Shown: positions 47,834 through 59,970 of the stretch, piece by piece
Layout of the letters: each line of letters opens with the position of its first letter
Numbering within the stretch: position 1 is the first letter of the stretch
Assembly: GCF_000143535.2 (NCBI RefSeq)
Contig: NC_037320.1
Span: 1,116,001 to 1,180,000, forward strand
DNA length: 64,000 nt
Source of the DNA: Botrytis cinerea B05.10
Lineage: Eukaryota; Ascomycota; Leotiomycetes; Helotiales; Sclerotiniaceae
Reading direction: 5' to 3'
Translations under genes and position numbers: made by a program
Notes under the pieces: generated by a model
Told to the model about the DNA's origin: nothing
The model's database searches: none
Seen by the model: only the letters and a program-made list of their open reading frames with translations

Positions 47834-49279
47834 TCAGCCATATTGTCTCTGATTAGCATGATAGTTGGAACCCATAAGAGCCAATCCGCCCACCACCGGA
47901 GTACCCATCCTCGATGACCAAGTAGAAGTTGTAGTTGTGGGTCTGAGTGTACTCGAAGGTGTCGCTTCATTACTCCCTTCTCCATCTAGCACTGCCAAAC
48001 CCATAGCCCCATTATTCAAATCATGGTCTGAACATTTCACTGAAAGAAAGCTTGTCCCATGACCCAAAGAAAAGGTTCAGCGTCTTAATCTGAACCCGAG
48101 ATGGCAGATGTATAACTATTTCCGTTCTGGCCAATAGAAAGTGCTGAGCTCTCGATGTAAATAGTTGTGGAAGTGTTTCAGGCGGCAGAGGAAGCGAGGG
48201 TTGATTTCGAGGGGAGACTCCACCCAATAGTTTGGGGAGATAAATAGTGGTAATAGCCTACTAATTTATCACTGAATGCCGAGGGAATGAGTACGGTCTA
48301 AATATTTTTGAGGTTGAATAGGGTTTCCAGAGTAGAGATAGGTCCAACAATTCCAGTACTTCCACTGTCGAATTCTAAAGGTTCATCCTGCCGTCAATAG
48401 CGACATCGCCAGAAGTAGAAAATCCCTCAATGATCGGAATTTTTGCTAGTAAAGTTTCGTTAACCAAATCGGTATTGATGGTGTCGAGAGCTAGATAACC
48501 AAGATATCTTATGGAGAGAGCGAGTCCAAAGCGACACTCTGGGACTGGACTTTTACCACAGAGGTTGTGAAAATAAAGTGTGAAATTGCTATCACTGAGC
48601 GAAGGTCCCCGAACCCGATGATGCCATTGTGCCGGTAGATAGCAGTGGAAGTGGTATTAGAAGTAGATAGAATGATGCCAATGGTTTGATTGGAAAGATT
48701 GTTTCATTGGAAGAGGATTGCATCGTTGTAGAGGGAGCCGGTTATCTGGAAGAGTTGACAAATCTATATTATCTGGTTTCCAATGGACCATCGAGATGAC
48801 ATAAAATTTCGCTTTAACTCCCGGAAGATGAATCATTAGTGTGTGTTCCATGAGTGACATTGAATGACTTCTATAAGCCTGAAGATGCTGAACTAGGGTT
48901 GTATAGTCTTGAGTTGAGAGCTAAATCGACGAAACTAGTGCCAATGAGGTTTTAATTGAATCTTCTGGGGCTCCGATCATTAAGTTTGCAAACCAGAATC
49001 CTTGAGAAACGTTAATTATACAGCGACCGAAAGAAACCTAAAATTTTGTAGCATCAATCTCGTCATAAGACGCAGGCCCAGTAATCTGTGTTTGTCTCCT
49101 ATGCAAGGGGCTCTCAAAGACCTTTTGTTGGAAGCTTGGACGGAGTAGATGAGTACTAAAGCATTAAGAAAGGCTTCTATTAATGATTTGGTAGTTGAAG
49201 TATGTATGATAAGAATATTGATAAACCTGATGACAAAAGAAATGAAAAAGAACAGCTGGGAAAGTAGTAAAGATGCCAT
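47834..49279 (-). pseudogene. Decayed secreted aspartyl protease (pepsin family, A1)
   Basis: Fragments of an A1 protease read in order on the minus strand. They are a signal-peptide-like start (MASLLLSQLFFFISFVIRF at 49279), NGIIGFGDL (the G-I-x-G-x-G motif) near 48,620, then NFTLYFHNLCGKSP, PECRFGLALS and a KIPIIEGFSTSGDVAIDG block at about 48,390-48,590. A second-active-site-like EFDSGSTGIVGP follows near 48,360. The last piece is FLSVKCSDHDLNNGAMGLAV with a Ser/Thr-rich tail ending at 47834. The pieces lie in different frames with several stops between them. The intact family cleaves proteins outside the cell; this copy cannot. Identification rests on motif order, not one domain. Confidence 0.65.
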
Positions 49280-50075
49280 AGTGAGCAGAATAAAACATCA
49301 ACATGCAACAGACAACAGTCTATAAGCATCCCATCCAAGATACCAAATTGATTCCCCCCATCCCTCAGAATGGAGAATTAAGTGTGGACAATTAAGCTAA
49401 CCTGATGGGATGGAAGTCCCCATACTGATGAATGGATCTCGGCTGACTTGATTGGCCCCTTCGTTTGGACGTTCATATATATCCATCTCCAAGGCCAGTA
49501 ACTCTCGGCATCGGGAAGGCCCAGAAGGCTCAAACACATCCTCTAGAAGCAGATGCGATCTATGTATAGCATGTGGCTTAAATAATGATCATCGAGTAAA
49601 CTCTTCATCTGAGGGCTTTGTGGTTTAGTAGGGTTAATTTGAATTTTGTGGTATGAGTAAGGGTTAACAGAAGCCCTTTTTCAAATTCCACATCAAGTGG
49701 TTGAAAATGTTAATGGTGTATGCATTTACAGATTTCATATAGTGTGAAATGCTCTGATGGCGTATTGGTTCTCGATACAAGTTCCATGCCGAATTTGAAT
49801 GAGTGGATGGGTAGGCAGAGGAAGCGAAGATGAGGGGCAGGGGTTTTCTCGTAGCCCACTAACCGCTTTCAGTCAGGCTAACCCCATTCCCGTTATACCC
49901 TTAATTTCAGATGAAAAGTGGGGGCGACGTCTTTATGTCAACATTTCTGGATGAAACAACGATAATTGGTGTTTTCAGTCCTAAAAGGTGGGTATTATCG
50001 ACAACGACGGCTCGACGGTGTTTACCCACGCCACGTCTTGTAATTGTCTTGTTAACCGTGTACGAAAAAAGGAAA
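49280..50075. other. Intergenic, divergent side of Zn2Cys6 gene
   Basis: About 800 bp that should contain the promoter of the transcription factor (+) and the dead promoter of the protease relic (-). Short AGGGTTAA words occur at about 49,630 and 49,670. No gene recognised. Confidence 0.4.
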
Positions 50076-51795
50076 ATGGGCTCCAGTATTATACGATTCC
50101 GATATGGTGGCAGTAAAGTCCGATCAGGTTGCATTACATGCAAGTAGGTAGTATTCTGGGCAGAAATCCTACGGAGAATTGTTTTCATTAAGCTTATTTT
50201 GGAATAGGGCGCGACGGGTGAAATGCGACGAAGGCAAGCCTACATGTCAACGATGTCTCAAGGCCAAACGAACTTGCGAAGGATATGCACCTCCGCCATC
50301 CATGTCAGCCACCTGTAGCCGGCCACTCAAATTCGTTGTATATTCTGCTTCCTCGCCCGTTGACGCATTAAGTCTCCTACCCGGTATCACACCAAGAGAG
50401 CAAAGGTTCTTTGATTTCTTTCGACTTCGAACAGCGGTAGAGTTAACGGGACCTTTCGAAGCGGATCTTTGGTCTTCTGTTTTATTACAAACGGCTCATG
50501 CAGAATCGGCTATTTTTAATGCGGTTGTTGCATTGGGGGCTCTCCACGAGAATTTTGGGCATTCAAGAGATGTTCAAGCGGTGGATTCGAATTATGCCTT
50601 GATTCATTATCAGAAGGCTATTCAACGGATAGTCAATCCAAAGGCTTTGAATATTGATATAGTTCTTATGATGTGCCTAGTTTTCTCCGCGTTTGATAAC
50701 CTAAGGAACAATTATGAGGCTTCCTTAACCCACATCGCTGGTGGTATAAAGATTCTTATCGAGGAAGATAAGAAACTTGGGGGACTCAAAGATGGTTCTT
50801 TGCAAAAGGATGTTTTTCTTCCTATGTTTGCTCGGTTAGAAAATCAAATTACAGAATGCGGACAAACGGCTACTGCGGCAAATACTACACGCCTCCTTCA
50901 ACTGCCTACCCTCAACATACCTCATACTTTCACGACAGTAGAGGAAGCGCAAAACGCATTCGATTTATACCTTTCTTATCTGTGGAATATGATGGAACAA
51001 ATGGGAGAAGCCAACAAACATCGCATACCGCCTCCTCCGCTGCTTCAGCGCCACCATAGGTATGACGGTCTTTCAAGATGGTTAGATCCTTTGGATCCAC
51101 TACGCAAACATGTCGATTTTTCCACATGTCAAACTCCACCAATTCATGGAGCAAATATGCGATACGGATTTTCATCTTGGTGCGCGGCGTTCGATGCCTC
51201 CGACTTTCCACCATTCCATCCAGCAGTTCTCTTGTTACAAATGAGTCGTACGATAGTTTCAATCCTCCTCAATATCGATATAGTGATAGGTGAAATAGCT
51301 TGGGATTCTTACCTCCCCCAATTTAAAATGATACTTGATTATGCCGAGATGACCTCCCCGAATAAATACATGATTAGTCCTAACCAGGGAGGAACGCCAC
51401 CAACCTTTCATTACCATCGCGGCTTCCTTACACCTATCTATATGGTTTCAACTAGATGTCGAGATCCGTTAATGCGTCGTCGAGCTTTGCGTATTCTTGA
51501 AAATTGTAACCGAAAGGAAGGAATCATAGATAGTATGATATACACTAGAATTGCCAAGAACATGATGGAAATCGAAGAAGGAGCCGCGATTGAAGAAATG
51601 AGGAAAAAGGACACAAGCCAAAATCTTGATGATTGTGTTATAGAAAAGGCGGAGCAGATACCGGAAAAATGCAGGATTAGAGAGTCTATCGCCAAATTTG
51701 TGCCAGGAGGAGGAGGATTGGTCGGATATAAAAGAGAAGGAATTTGGCACACGGTAGATGATGAAGAACCAGTATCGGTTGATTGGCAAAAGTAA
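50076..51795 (+). CDS. Zn2Cys6 fungal transcription factor
   Basis: Two exons: 50076-50143 and 50208-51795, 551 residues. The intron splits the zinc cluster. Joined, the cluster is C19-x2-C22-x6-C29-x6-C36-x2-C39-x6-C46 (CITCKARRVKCDEGKPTC...), a canonical Gal4-type binuclear zinc domain. I chose the Met at 50076 because it has a good AAAATGG context and a short leader (MGSSIIRFRYGGSKVRSG) normal for the family; an upstream Met at 49911 would add an unlikely hydrophobic leader. The remaining 500 residues match the fungal-specific regulatory region (DIVLMMCLVFSAFDNLRNNY, then SLTHIAGGIKIL). The C-terminus ends VDWQK after a Gly-rich turn. Targets unknown; no metabolic cluster is adjacent. Confidence 0.93.
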
Positions 51796-54214
51796 TAGTA
51801 CTTATGGAGGGGCCAAGGTTGTCCTTGTGAATAGAAGTGATGAAGCTGGCAGTGCTGTGCACATGAAAAAATACTTAATTAAGACACTATAATCGCGGAT
51901 AGATACATGAATGTATAATTTTCTCCAAAAATTTAAGTGCCACCAAAGCTTCAGACATTATTGGAGGGCCAAATTTAAACCACGAGGAGTGATGAAGGCC
52001 CTTCCTATCCTGAAAGTCGAGCATGTTTTGAAGCCGCAACACATTGCGCTCAAGGTGTGCAATAGCACGCAATATATGATAATACAAGGACTGTTTAAAG
52101 TACATGAAGCTCAATTTGCACGAAAAATTCCTAGCTAAGCAAGAGAATACGGGAAATAGCTGAGCCGGTAGATCGTATGACAACAAACGAAAATCTGTTT
52201 GATGCAAGCGAGTATGACCGACGACAAAACAAATGCTAGGGCTGTGGAACAGTCGTTTGGGACGAGAACAATCGATCGGTTGTAATTACCCGTTATCAAG
52301 AAGATTTACACCAATTGATGTTTTGGCGTGGATAAAAACGGAGAATGATCCGAGAAATGAATGACCGAATTATCAGGCCAGTTTTGCAGCAGTCATCCGG
52401 ATGAGAATTCCCCCGCAAAATTACTTCGGCTGAAAAGTGTTCCGGAAGACGTGCAACAAAAAGTATTTAGAAAACGGAAAAAGTGAAGCTCGAACCGATA
52501 ATCATGAAGCCAGTTATCAAGTAAGTTGATTCCTGTACTAAGCTTGCGCTTGCAAAGCATGGCAAAGGAGTGTGGTTGTACAGGAGCCTAGTAGTACCCA
52601 AAGCAAGCGGTTGACTATTGATTCTTGGCTCGCTTCCTCAGGATCTCTCGCAGCCGCTGATATATACCCCGCTGCCACCGACTGTGTCCGGATAGTTCTG
52701 CGGAGGACATGCTACAACACCCCCGCCCAGACACATATCTGCTATACCAGCCTGAAAGTTTTGGGCCTGTTTATCGGCGAGATCTGTGGCATCTGCAAGA
52801 AGAGTGGCGGTGGCGTGGAGACTGAACGGGATGCACAGAGTATTGGATTGCTCGTGGAACGAAAAGGAGGGAGGCTGGCAGAGTTTGATCCAAAATCCCG
52901 CGGATGTGAGGGAGAAGATGCTTGATGGGGAAGCCATAGTGTTTGAAAGCCTAGAGGATTAACGGATGCAAAATGGAGGGGCAAGAACTCATAACATCGG
53001 CCAAGTTTAGGAAGAATAATAGGCAGAGTTACAAGCCCCTCATTACCATTCTAAGGTAGGCTACTATTGATCCATAGTACATAGTATATAGTACATAGTA
53101 CATGCCTCTTCAGATGTATTTGAATCCAGATCTGGAATTTCGAGGTGAAAGCACAACAAGATAATATTGAGCCGCAACATCCGATTAATGCCGTTAAACT
53201 CAAGCGGACCGTGCCTAAAAGGATCCCTCCTTCGAATCTGTGGAACTCGTAGAACTCGCAGAACTCGCAAAACTCCTAAAACTCGTAGAACTCGTAGAAC
53301 TGAAAAGAGTCTCTCTATCCATCTAGGGAATAAACTATCTTAGTTGTTATGAATCTCTTGATGATGCTGTTTCTAGGGTCGTTCCATGATCAGTGCAATG
53401 TCCCTAGCGTAGTGGTAATTCTGATACCCCGCCATACCTTGGCAAAAAGCTTGATTCCTCGTGTCCCTTCGAACTCCCGAAACTTCAAATCGCAGTTCAC
53501 GACATGGAAGACTTTTTTGGATGTAGTACTATGCGAAGTCTTTGGGTTCATCTGGCATGGCTGCTTTTCAACATAATCTTTAGTTTCTAGAAAGTCTGTT
53601 GACTTTGATTTGTCTACACCGTACCAAATCGTTTTTGAGAAACCATGGAGAACATATTTGCTAAGAATGAGATGTTTTGTTGCTGGGAAAGTTCTCAATA
53701 GATGCACTTGCCATTTGAGGATCTAGAGGATCTATATTCATTGTGGCTCATGTTCACATGCAGAGTTCAGATTCTGCTTCGGGTGTGCTTTAGATCTCAC
53801 AGACGCCAATGCAGATAGCCTTCTGCAATGGAAGTTACGAAGACATGGCCGGCGCTTTGCGTTCTTGCCTATTCCTGTTTGCATGGCTCGCTCCTTCTCT
53901 AGTTCTGGAAATTGCCCTCTATCTCTCATTATCTCGTTCTTGAGCGGGGATGGTCAAATTCGGCCAGGTTAGTCAGGTTTGCCCCCCGCATTACCTGTCT
54001 TTCACATTTTCAAGGAATAATCCACACTTACTTCTGCAATATTATGATCGGAAGAAGAGTCTGAATTATAAATTTCTCTACTTGATTCCATTATATCATG
54101 GTTCGCCAATCTCTGGATGTCATCATTTCATGCTATTGCACATTTTCTTTCGCATGAACCAAATCCTTTCGATTCTCGTCGTATATCCTAAATCTCTCAA
54201 GAAGTCCCATCAAC
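51796..54214. other. Intergenic region
   Basis: 2.4 kb between co-oriented genes. Open frames (up to 118 codons) lack domains; the one at 53950-54306 overlaps the signal-peptide exon of the next gene in another frame. A period-9 repeat is listed separately, and a GTACATAGTA word recurs at about 53,076-53,102. No gene is supported. Confidence 0.4.
53242..53301. repeat. GAACTCGTA nonamer tandem repeat
   Basis: About six imperfect copies of a 9-nt unit (GAACTCGTA, GAACTCGCA, AAACTCCTA). Confidence 0.8.
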
Positions 54215-57200
54215 ATGGTATTGCCTTCTTCTTGTATTATCGTACTTCTTACGGTGATCTTGAATGTTGTCCTAATCCAAGGTCTTTCATTTACCGACGA
54301 ATATAGAGATGCAGATTTTCAGCAAACTGGATATTTGTAAGTAGTTTTCCTCCCATATACAAGAGGAGGATGCTGAACAATAATTAGGACTAATCATAAC
54401 ATGGACCCGGGAATTATTGATAGTTCATCATTTGGCCAGCTGTGGAAAGTCGCTTTCAATTACCAAGAACAGGTTAGTAATGCCATCATTGTTCCATTCA
54501 GATCTCAAGATTGAAGGTCAAGATATTCTACGAGAAACACGGACAGACCAACTGTCTAAGAGCTCTTGAAGCGTTGAGTTCTACATGATTTGGATCACTG
54601 CATTTGTGATTTGAAAATGCCTTCTCCGGGCATCGGATGATTTCGAGAAGTGCATGAACAACTGCTGACGAAGATAGTTCTATGCTAAACCATTGACTTA
54701 TACACCACTTACAGGCGGCCCTCAACTGCTATTTCTTGCATCTAACCAAAATTATATCAGAACTCTTAATGCTGAGACAGGAGTTCTCATAAGCTCAAGA
54801 CAGGTTCACACTCCTTTCTTACAATCTGAAATAGGATGTACAGGCAAGTCTGAATGTGAAATAATGATTGGATTCCACCAAGCTGACGTGTTTCAAGATA
54901 TTCCCAATTACATCGGTATCATAGGTAGATAAGAGTTATGTCTTTGCCATGTTCCACCACTAATTAAGTTACAGGCACACCAACCATCGACCCCGCCACT
55001 GATATAGCATATTTCTTTTCCAAAACTTATATACCAAACTATAGAGTTCCAGGAAAGTAGGTATAAATGGTTTACCAATGTCAATATATCTATTGTCTAA
55101 TTCCGTTCCCCAATTTCACGTTCTATTTTTTTGTATCATTCTATTTATTATTTTCCCTTCTCCTTATAGTATCAATTCATCATTCTCCTCATTTGGCTTC
55201 GGATACCTTTGACAAACGATACTGACTCTATGATCTTGCAGTACTGGAACAGCAAATGGTGTTTATTACTTTCATGCAGTCAATATCAGTACTTTACTTG
55301 ATGTGGATTCTTACCCCATACTTATCGACGGCGCAATCGCAGACAATGCCCCCCAAAAGTATTTTATAGGAGGTGTTATTCTACAACGCCCTTCATTGAC
55401 ACAAGTTGGAAGTGTGGTATATGGCTCCTTTGGGGGCCATTGTGATCTATTCAATTACACCGGTCTTGTAATGGGCATCGATGTGAGCAAAGCCAAGATT
55501 ATCACAAACTGGGCGGTTGAAAGTGGACCACTAGTTCCTCAAACAAATGTTTTGCTTCAGGGAGGTGGGGGTGGAGAAGGTGGTATATGGATGAGTGGAA
55601 TGGGATTAGCAACCGATGGAGCTAGGATTTTCCTTGTATCTGGCAATGGTGGCGTAAGTATGCCATGTTGACCAGAAGTTACTAAATGCCAAATGATAAC
55701 TGACGGTATTCCCTAGGCTCATCAAAACCAAGGGACACCAGCTTCAGGTTCGAGCGGTTGTCAAACACTCGGAGAAGCAACTATCAACCTAGCGTTGGAT
55801 ACCGCGGGGTTAATATCCGTATCGGATTACTTCCAGCCTTACGACTATCAGAACATGGATGCTGGTGATCAAGATTTTGGCAGTGGAGGCATTGTTCTAC
55901 TTGATCCGACGGTATTCAAAGGTACAGGTGTAGACAAAATGGCCGTTACTGCTGGTAAAAATGGAAAAATATATATCCTCAATGCAAATAACCTTGGTGG
56001 ATATAAGCTAGGACCTGGACAAACAGATAATATCTTGCAAACAATCGTCACGAGTGCTGCCGTATTTGGTGCATGCGGCTCTTATCCCCTTGAGGGGGGC
56101 TTCATCTATTGTACTCCAGTTGGTTTGGCAACATCAGTCTATCAGCTCACATTCACATCTAGTGGTCTTCCCCAATTTTCGAAAGTTGGTCAAACGAATG
56201 AGATCTCCGCAGGTCGTGTTGGAGTTGGAATCCCAACTATTACCAGCTTTAATAACCAAATCGGTACAGCGATTCTTTGGATGACAGACCCTGATGCTGG
56301 CCTCCGTGCGTGGTATGCAGTACCTCAGAATGGCGTTTTACAGGAAATAAAGTTACCGCAAATAGGAGGCGCAAACAAATTCCAGCGTCCAGCTTTCGGA
56401 AATGGTCGAGTATATACAACAGATTCAAACGGCGTTCTTTATTGTCTCGGAGCTCCTGTTAATCTTCCTCGTGGGTCTTGCTCTTTTCTTGAATAACTCT
56501 TCTGTCTGGTTATTTAAAATGAAACAGTACTGTATGCTAATCGTTGTTTAGTAAATTGTACTTCTCCAATTGATTTTGGCATCGTTGCGCTTGGGAATAA
56601 GTCTGTCCAGACTGTCAATTGTACTGCAATTATTGCTATCACTTCAATAGATGGTGCAACCGTTGGGAATGGGTATTTCTCCGTCGACAATTCAACGTTG
56701 CCATCAGGTCCCTTGAAAGCCGGGGCCACATTCACATTTCCTGTCACCTGGGACTTGTCCAATGTTCAAATTGGAGCTACGGCGAATACATCCTTTGGAA
56801 ATGTATCTCCGGGAATAAAAAGCACACCGCTGACGATTTTAACGACAAATGCTGTCGCCGGCTTCGCTACTCTTTATCCAATAAGTTTGACTGGTACAGA
56901 GGTGTCCTCGAAGCCTTTTCTAGCTATTGCACCGACTACAGTGGATTATGGCGGAATTATCATCACAAATGGAAGTGATATAAATCCCCAATCAGCTATC
57001 TTTACAATATCAAACAAAGGGTTGATGCCTATGACAATCATGGGGTATGCATATACTGCGGACGAGTTGGATGATAGTCCAACCTTCATTAACAGCACCG
57101 TGATGGGTGGGACATGGGATTTGGGGTTTGGTTACTTCAGTGCAGTAGGTCTTCCGGAAATTGGAAGTCAAATCGCCCCTAGCTCTCAGATATCTATACA

Positions 57201-59970
57201 ATCTTCCTTTAAACCAACTAATGGAACCGGATCATATAATTCCTATTGGCAAGTCTGGTCAGATGGAGGTACAGTTAACATTATTCTTGAGGGTATTGCT
57301 TCAACGGCTCCAATAACCAATTTTTCGATTAGCAATGGCGAAGGTGGATGGCTTCCCCAAGCCAACCTTATTATGGACTTTGGTAAAGTAGCACCTGGAA
57401 GCTCATCTTCCCAGCAGATACGAATTTGTAATGTTGGGGGCTCATCATTAGAGATCAGTAAGAGTAAACCACCAAATGGCGTCTTTCACATAAGTGACCC
57501 CACGGAATTGCACGAATCACAGCAGATAGCTGTCAATGATTGTGCGTATGGAACCGTCATTTTCTCAGCGAATGTGGTGCAATACAATAAGCCAGACCTT
57601 TTGCTTAACAATACTTGGACTTTAAATACAGACGATGTCAACTGGGGAGTTCACGTTGTTGAAATCACTGGAACTGTCATCTCGAAGAAGGTTGGCCCTG
57701 TAAATTCTACTACTGGTCAAACAATCTACAACTATCTTGGATGTTTTCGAGAATCTACTATTGGACCACGCCTATTCCCCAATCAAGGGTATACACCTAA
57801 CGTCACTGCAAATAGTAATAATATGTGCCAAGAAGCATGTTATGGACTCGCACAATACAGCTTTGCTGGTACAGAATATACTAGCCAATGTTGGTGCGGC
57901 AAGTAAGTTTCAAAGACTCACTCACTCCTTCAGTCTGCCTACATTTGCTATCCTTCATCTTTGTATTTTATTCTGTATACTCGATCCGTTTCTTTATGTA
58001 GCATTCACGTTTCGATTTCTTCATGTGCTTCATTTTCCTTTGAAATCTGCCCTTGAAGTAATCTTAATGACAAAAATCTTCGCGTTCTGTCAAATCCCCT
58101 CAAATGCTATCTGCGAGCTCTAAGTAGCACCTGGACATTGTTTGAATGATCCTCGAGGATCGAGATTGGGTTTAGCGTGTTCATAAGCGAGAGCGCTAGA
58201 TCAAATCATGGCCCTTTAGGGGATCACCTACGAGAAGTCCCCTCAAGTCAAACACTAGAGGATCTTCCAAGGATCTTCAAAATTCAGATTGTTCTAGTAT
58301 GAAATGCTGACTTCTCAATCTTGCAGTACTCCACCACCGTTGGCCTCACAGGATCTTACTAATGCACTGTGTAATTTTGCTTGCCCGGGTGACCCGACCG
58401 ATGGATGCGGGGGAACTGGCTATATTTCCGTTTTCTATAACCCTGCAGAATATGTGGCTGGATCTGATCCAGCATTGTATGGACCGAAGACAGTCAGTAG
58501 CGTTAGTAATTACAATTACTTGGGATGTTATAGTGAAGCCACAACTGGTCGTGCTTTGGGTGGTTTGAGCCCTCAAGCACCATCTACAGGATTTACAATT
58601 GAATTTTGTGAGACCGCTTGCAAAGGATTTTCATACTTTGGTATGGAGTATTCGAATGAGTGCTATTGCGGAAAGTGAGTATTATTCCAGTTTGCCTTCA
58701 AAATCTGCCATGGAAATACTGACTTGTCGATCTTCTAGTGTATTGGGCGTCGGCTCGATCAACCAGACTAGCAGCACTCCAAGTAACAATGGATGCTCCA
58801 TGCTTTGTAAGGGTAATAATAAAGAATACTGCGGTGGACCAGGAAAAATTGATGTGTATATGCTGAGCACAGCAACTTCTTCTTCGCAATCTATGATTTC
58901 GACTAGTACAAGCTTAAGTGGTACTCCTTCAAATTTTACGACGCAGAGCACTACATCAATTTCCACATCAACTTTGTCGTCCTCGACATCTCCAACAACG
59001 TCAACATCCTTAACAATATCAACAACTTCAGCGAATTCAACAACACCAGCAATTCCTACACCCACAGGGCCCATCACGGTAACGAGTCTTCCCGGCTATA
59101 ACTATCTAGGATGTTACAGTGAAGCGACCACAGGTCGTGCTCTCTCTAGTCTGCGGCCCGCAATTCCTATCGGAGGATTCACAATAGAGTCCTGCCAATC
59201 GAGCTGCTCGGCTTTTGAATATTTCGGAATGGAGTATTCTAATGAGTTAGCCTGCTCTGTTACTCATTCCCTGCAAATCCTAGCTAAATCTTTGTAGATG
59301 CTACTGTGGTGCGACCATCAATGCCGGTTCGGTTCTCCAAGAAAGTACCATCCCGAGTGTTAATGGATGTGATATGTTGTGCGCTGGAGATTCTGGTGAA
59401 TACTGTGGAGGTTATATTACCATATTTTCCATCAAATTCCCTCTACAGAAACATATCCACTAATACATACACAATAGGTGGCTCTAGACTCAACATATAC
59501 CAATTCAACGGTACTATCCCAGTACCAACACCAGCTCCATCGGAAACAATCACAGTTATGAATTTAAAGGGCTGGAATTATTTAGGGTGCTATAATGAAT
59601 CCACAACGGGTCGCGCTTTAAGTGGTTTGGAAAATCCAATTCCGGGGATGAATAACAGTATTGAGGCATGTTCTATGGCCTGTGAGGGATGGACTTACTT
59701 TGGAGTTGAATATGGTGAGTATATCTTATCTTGGTTGTAGGATAGGAACGCGTTGTTTCTGTTGTTATAGTACGACTAGGTTAGAGTGAGTGCTAATGTC
59801 CACCATGAAATTTAGGAGACGAATGCTATTGCGGGTCATATATCAACGCAGGCGCAACACTTCAATCAGGCACATTACCAAGCACTACAGGGTGTGATAT
59901 GGTCTGTTCAGGTAATGAGACGGAAGCTTGCGGAGGAAGTTTGAGGTTGAATTTATATCAGGTTATGTGA
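54215..59970 (+). CDS. Secreted quinoprotein-like beta-propeller protein with four WSC domains
   Basis: Twelve exons: 54215-54336, 54388-54472, 54678-54924, 54975-55056, 55242-55653, 55717-56470, 56552-57902, 58327-58674, 58739-59245, 59298-59410, 59478-59714, 59816-59970. All junctions keep one frame of about 1470 residues. A signal peptide (1-25) is followed by a PQQ/quinoprotein-like propeller (about 40-560; Gly/Asn-rich blades such as NYIRTLNAETGVL and GKIYILNANNLGG). Residues 568-950 hold three Ig-like segments with FGxVxxG-type starts (FGIVALGN, DYGGIIIT, DFGKVAPGS), as in ASH/Hydin-type domains. WSC domains lie at about 957-1060, 1077-1175, 1254-1350 and 1372-1468, each with YLGC, a C-Y/W-C-G motif and a CGG. 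A Ser/Thr-rich linker (about 1176-1250) separates WSC2 from WSC3. There is no membrane anchor or GPI signal. WSC domains bind wall polysaccharide, so a wall- or substrate-associated enzyme or lectin is inferred. Confidence 0.88.
57903..58326 (+). other. Unusually long intron inside the first WSC domain
   Basis: 424 nt, against 50-205 nt for the other introns of this gene. It carries a perfect 14-bp palindrome, GATCCTCGAGGATC (58148-58161), and GGATCTTCCAAGGATCTTC near its 3' end. It may contain a small insertion. Confidence 0.5.

Noticed and set aside
52480..52510. B-box-like GGTTCGAGCTTC on the minus strand
   Set aside because: No complementary T-stem or acceptor stem.
52572..52937. 117-codon plus frame and 99-codon minus frame on the same DNA
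   Set aside because: They overlap antisense, neither shows a domain or splice context, and length alone is weak evidence.
53950..54306. 118-codon plus-strand frame just before the WSC gene
   Set aside because: It overlaps the signal-peptide exon (54215-54336) in a different frame and has poor composition; the spliced model joins cleanly to the propeller.
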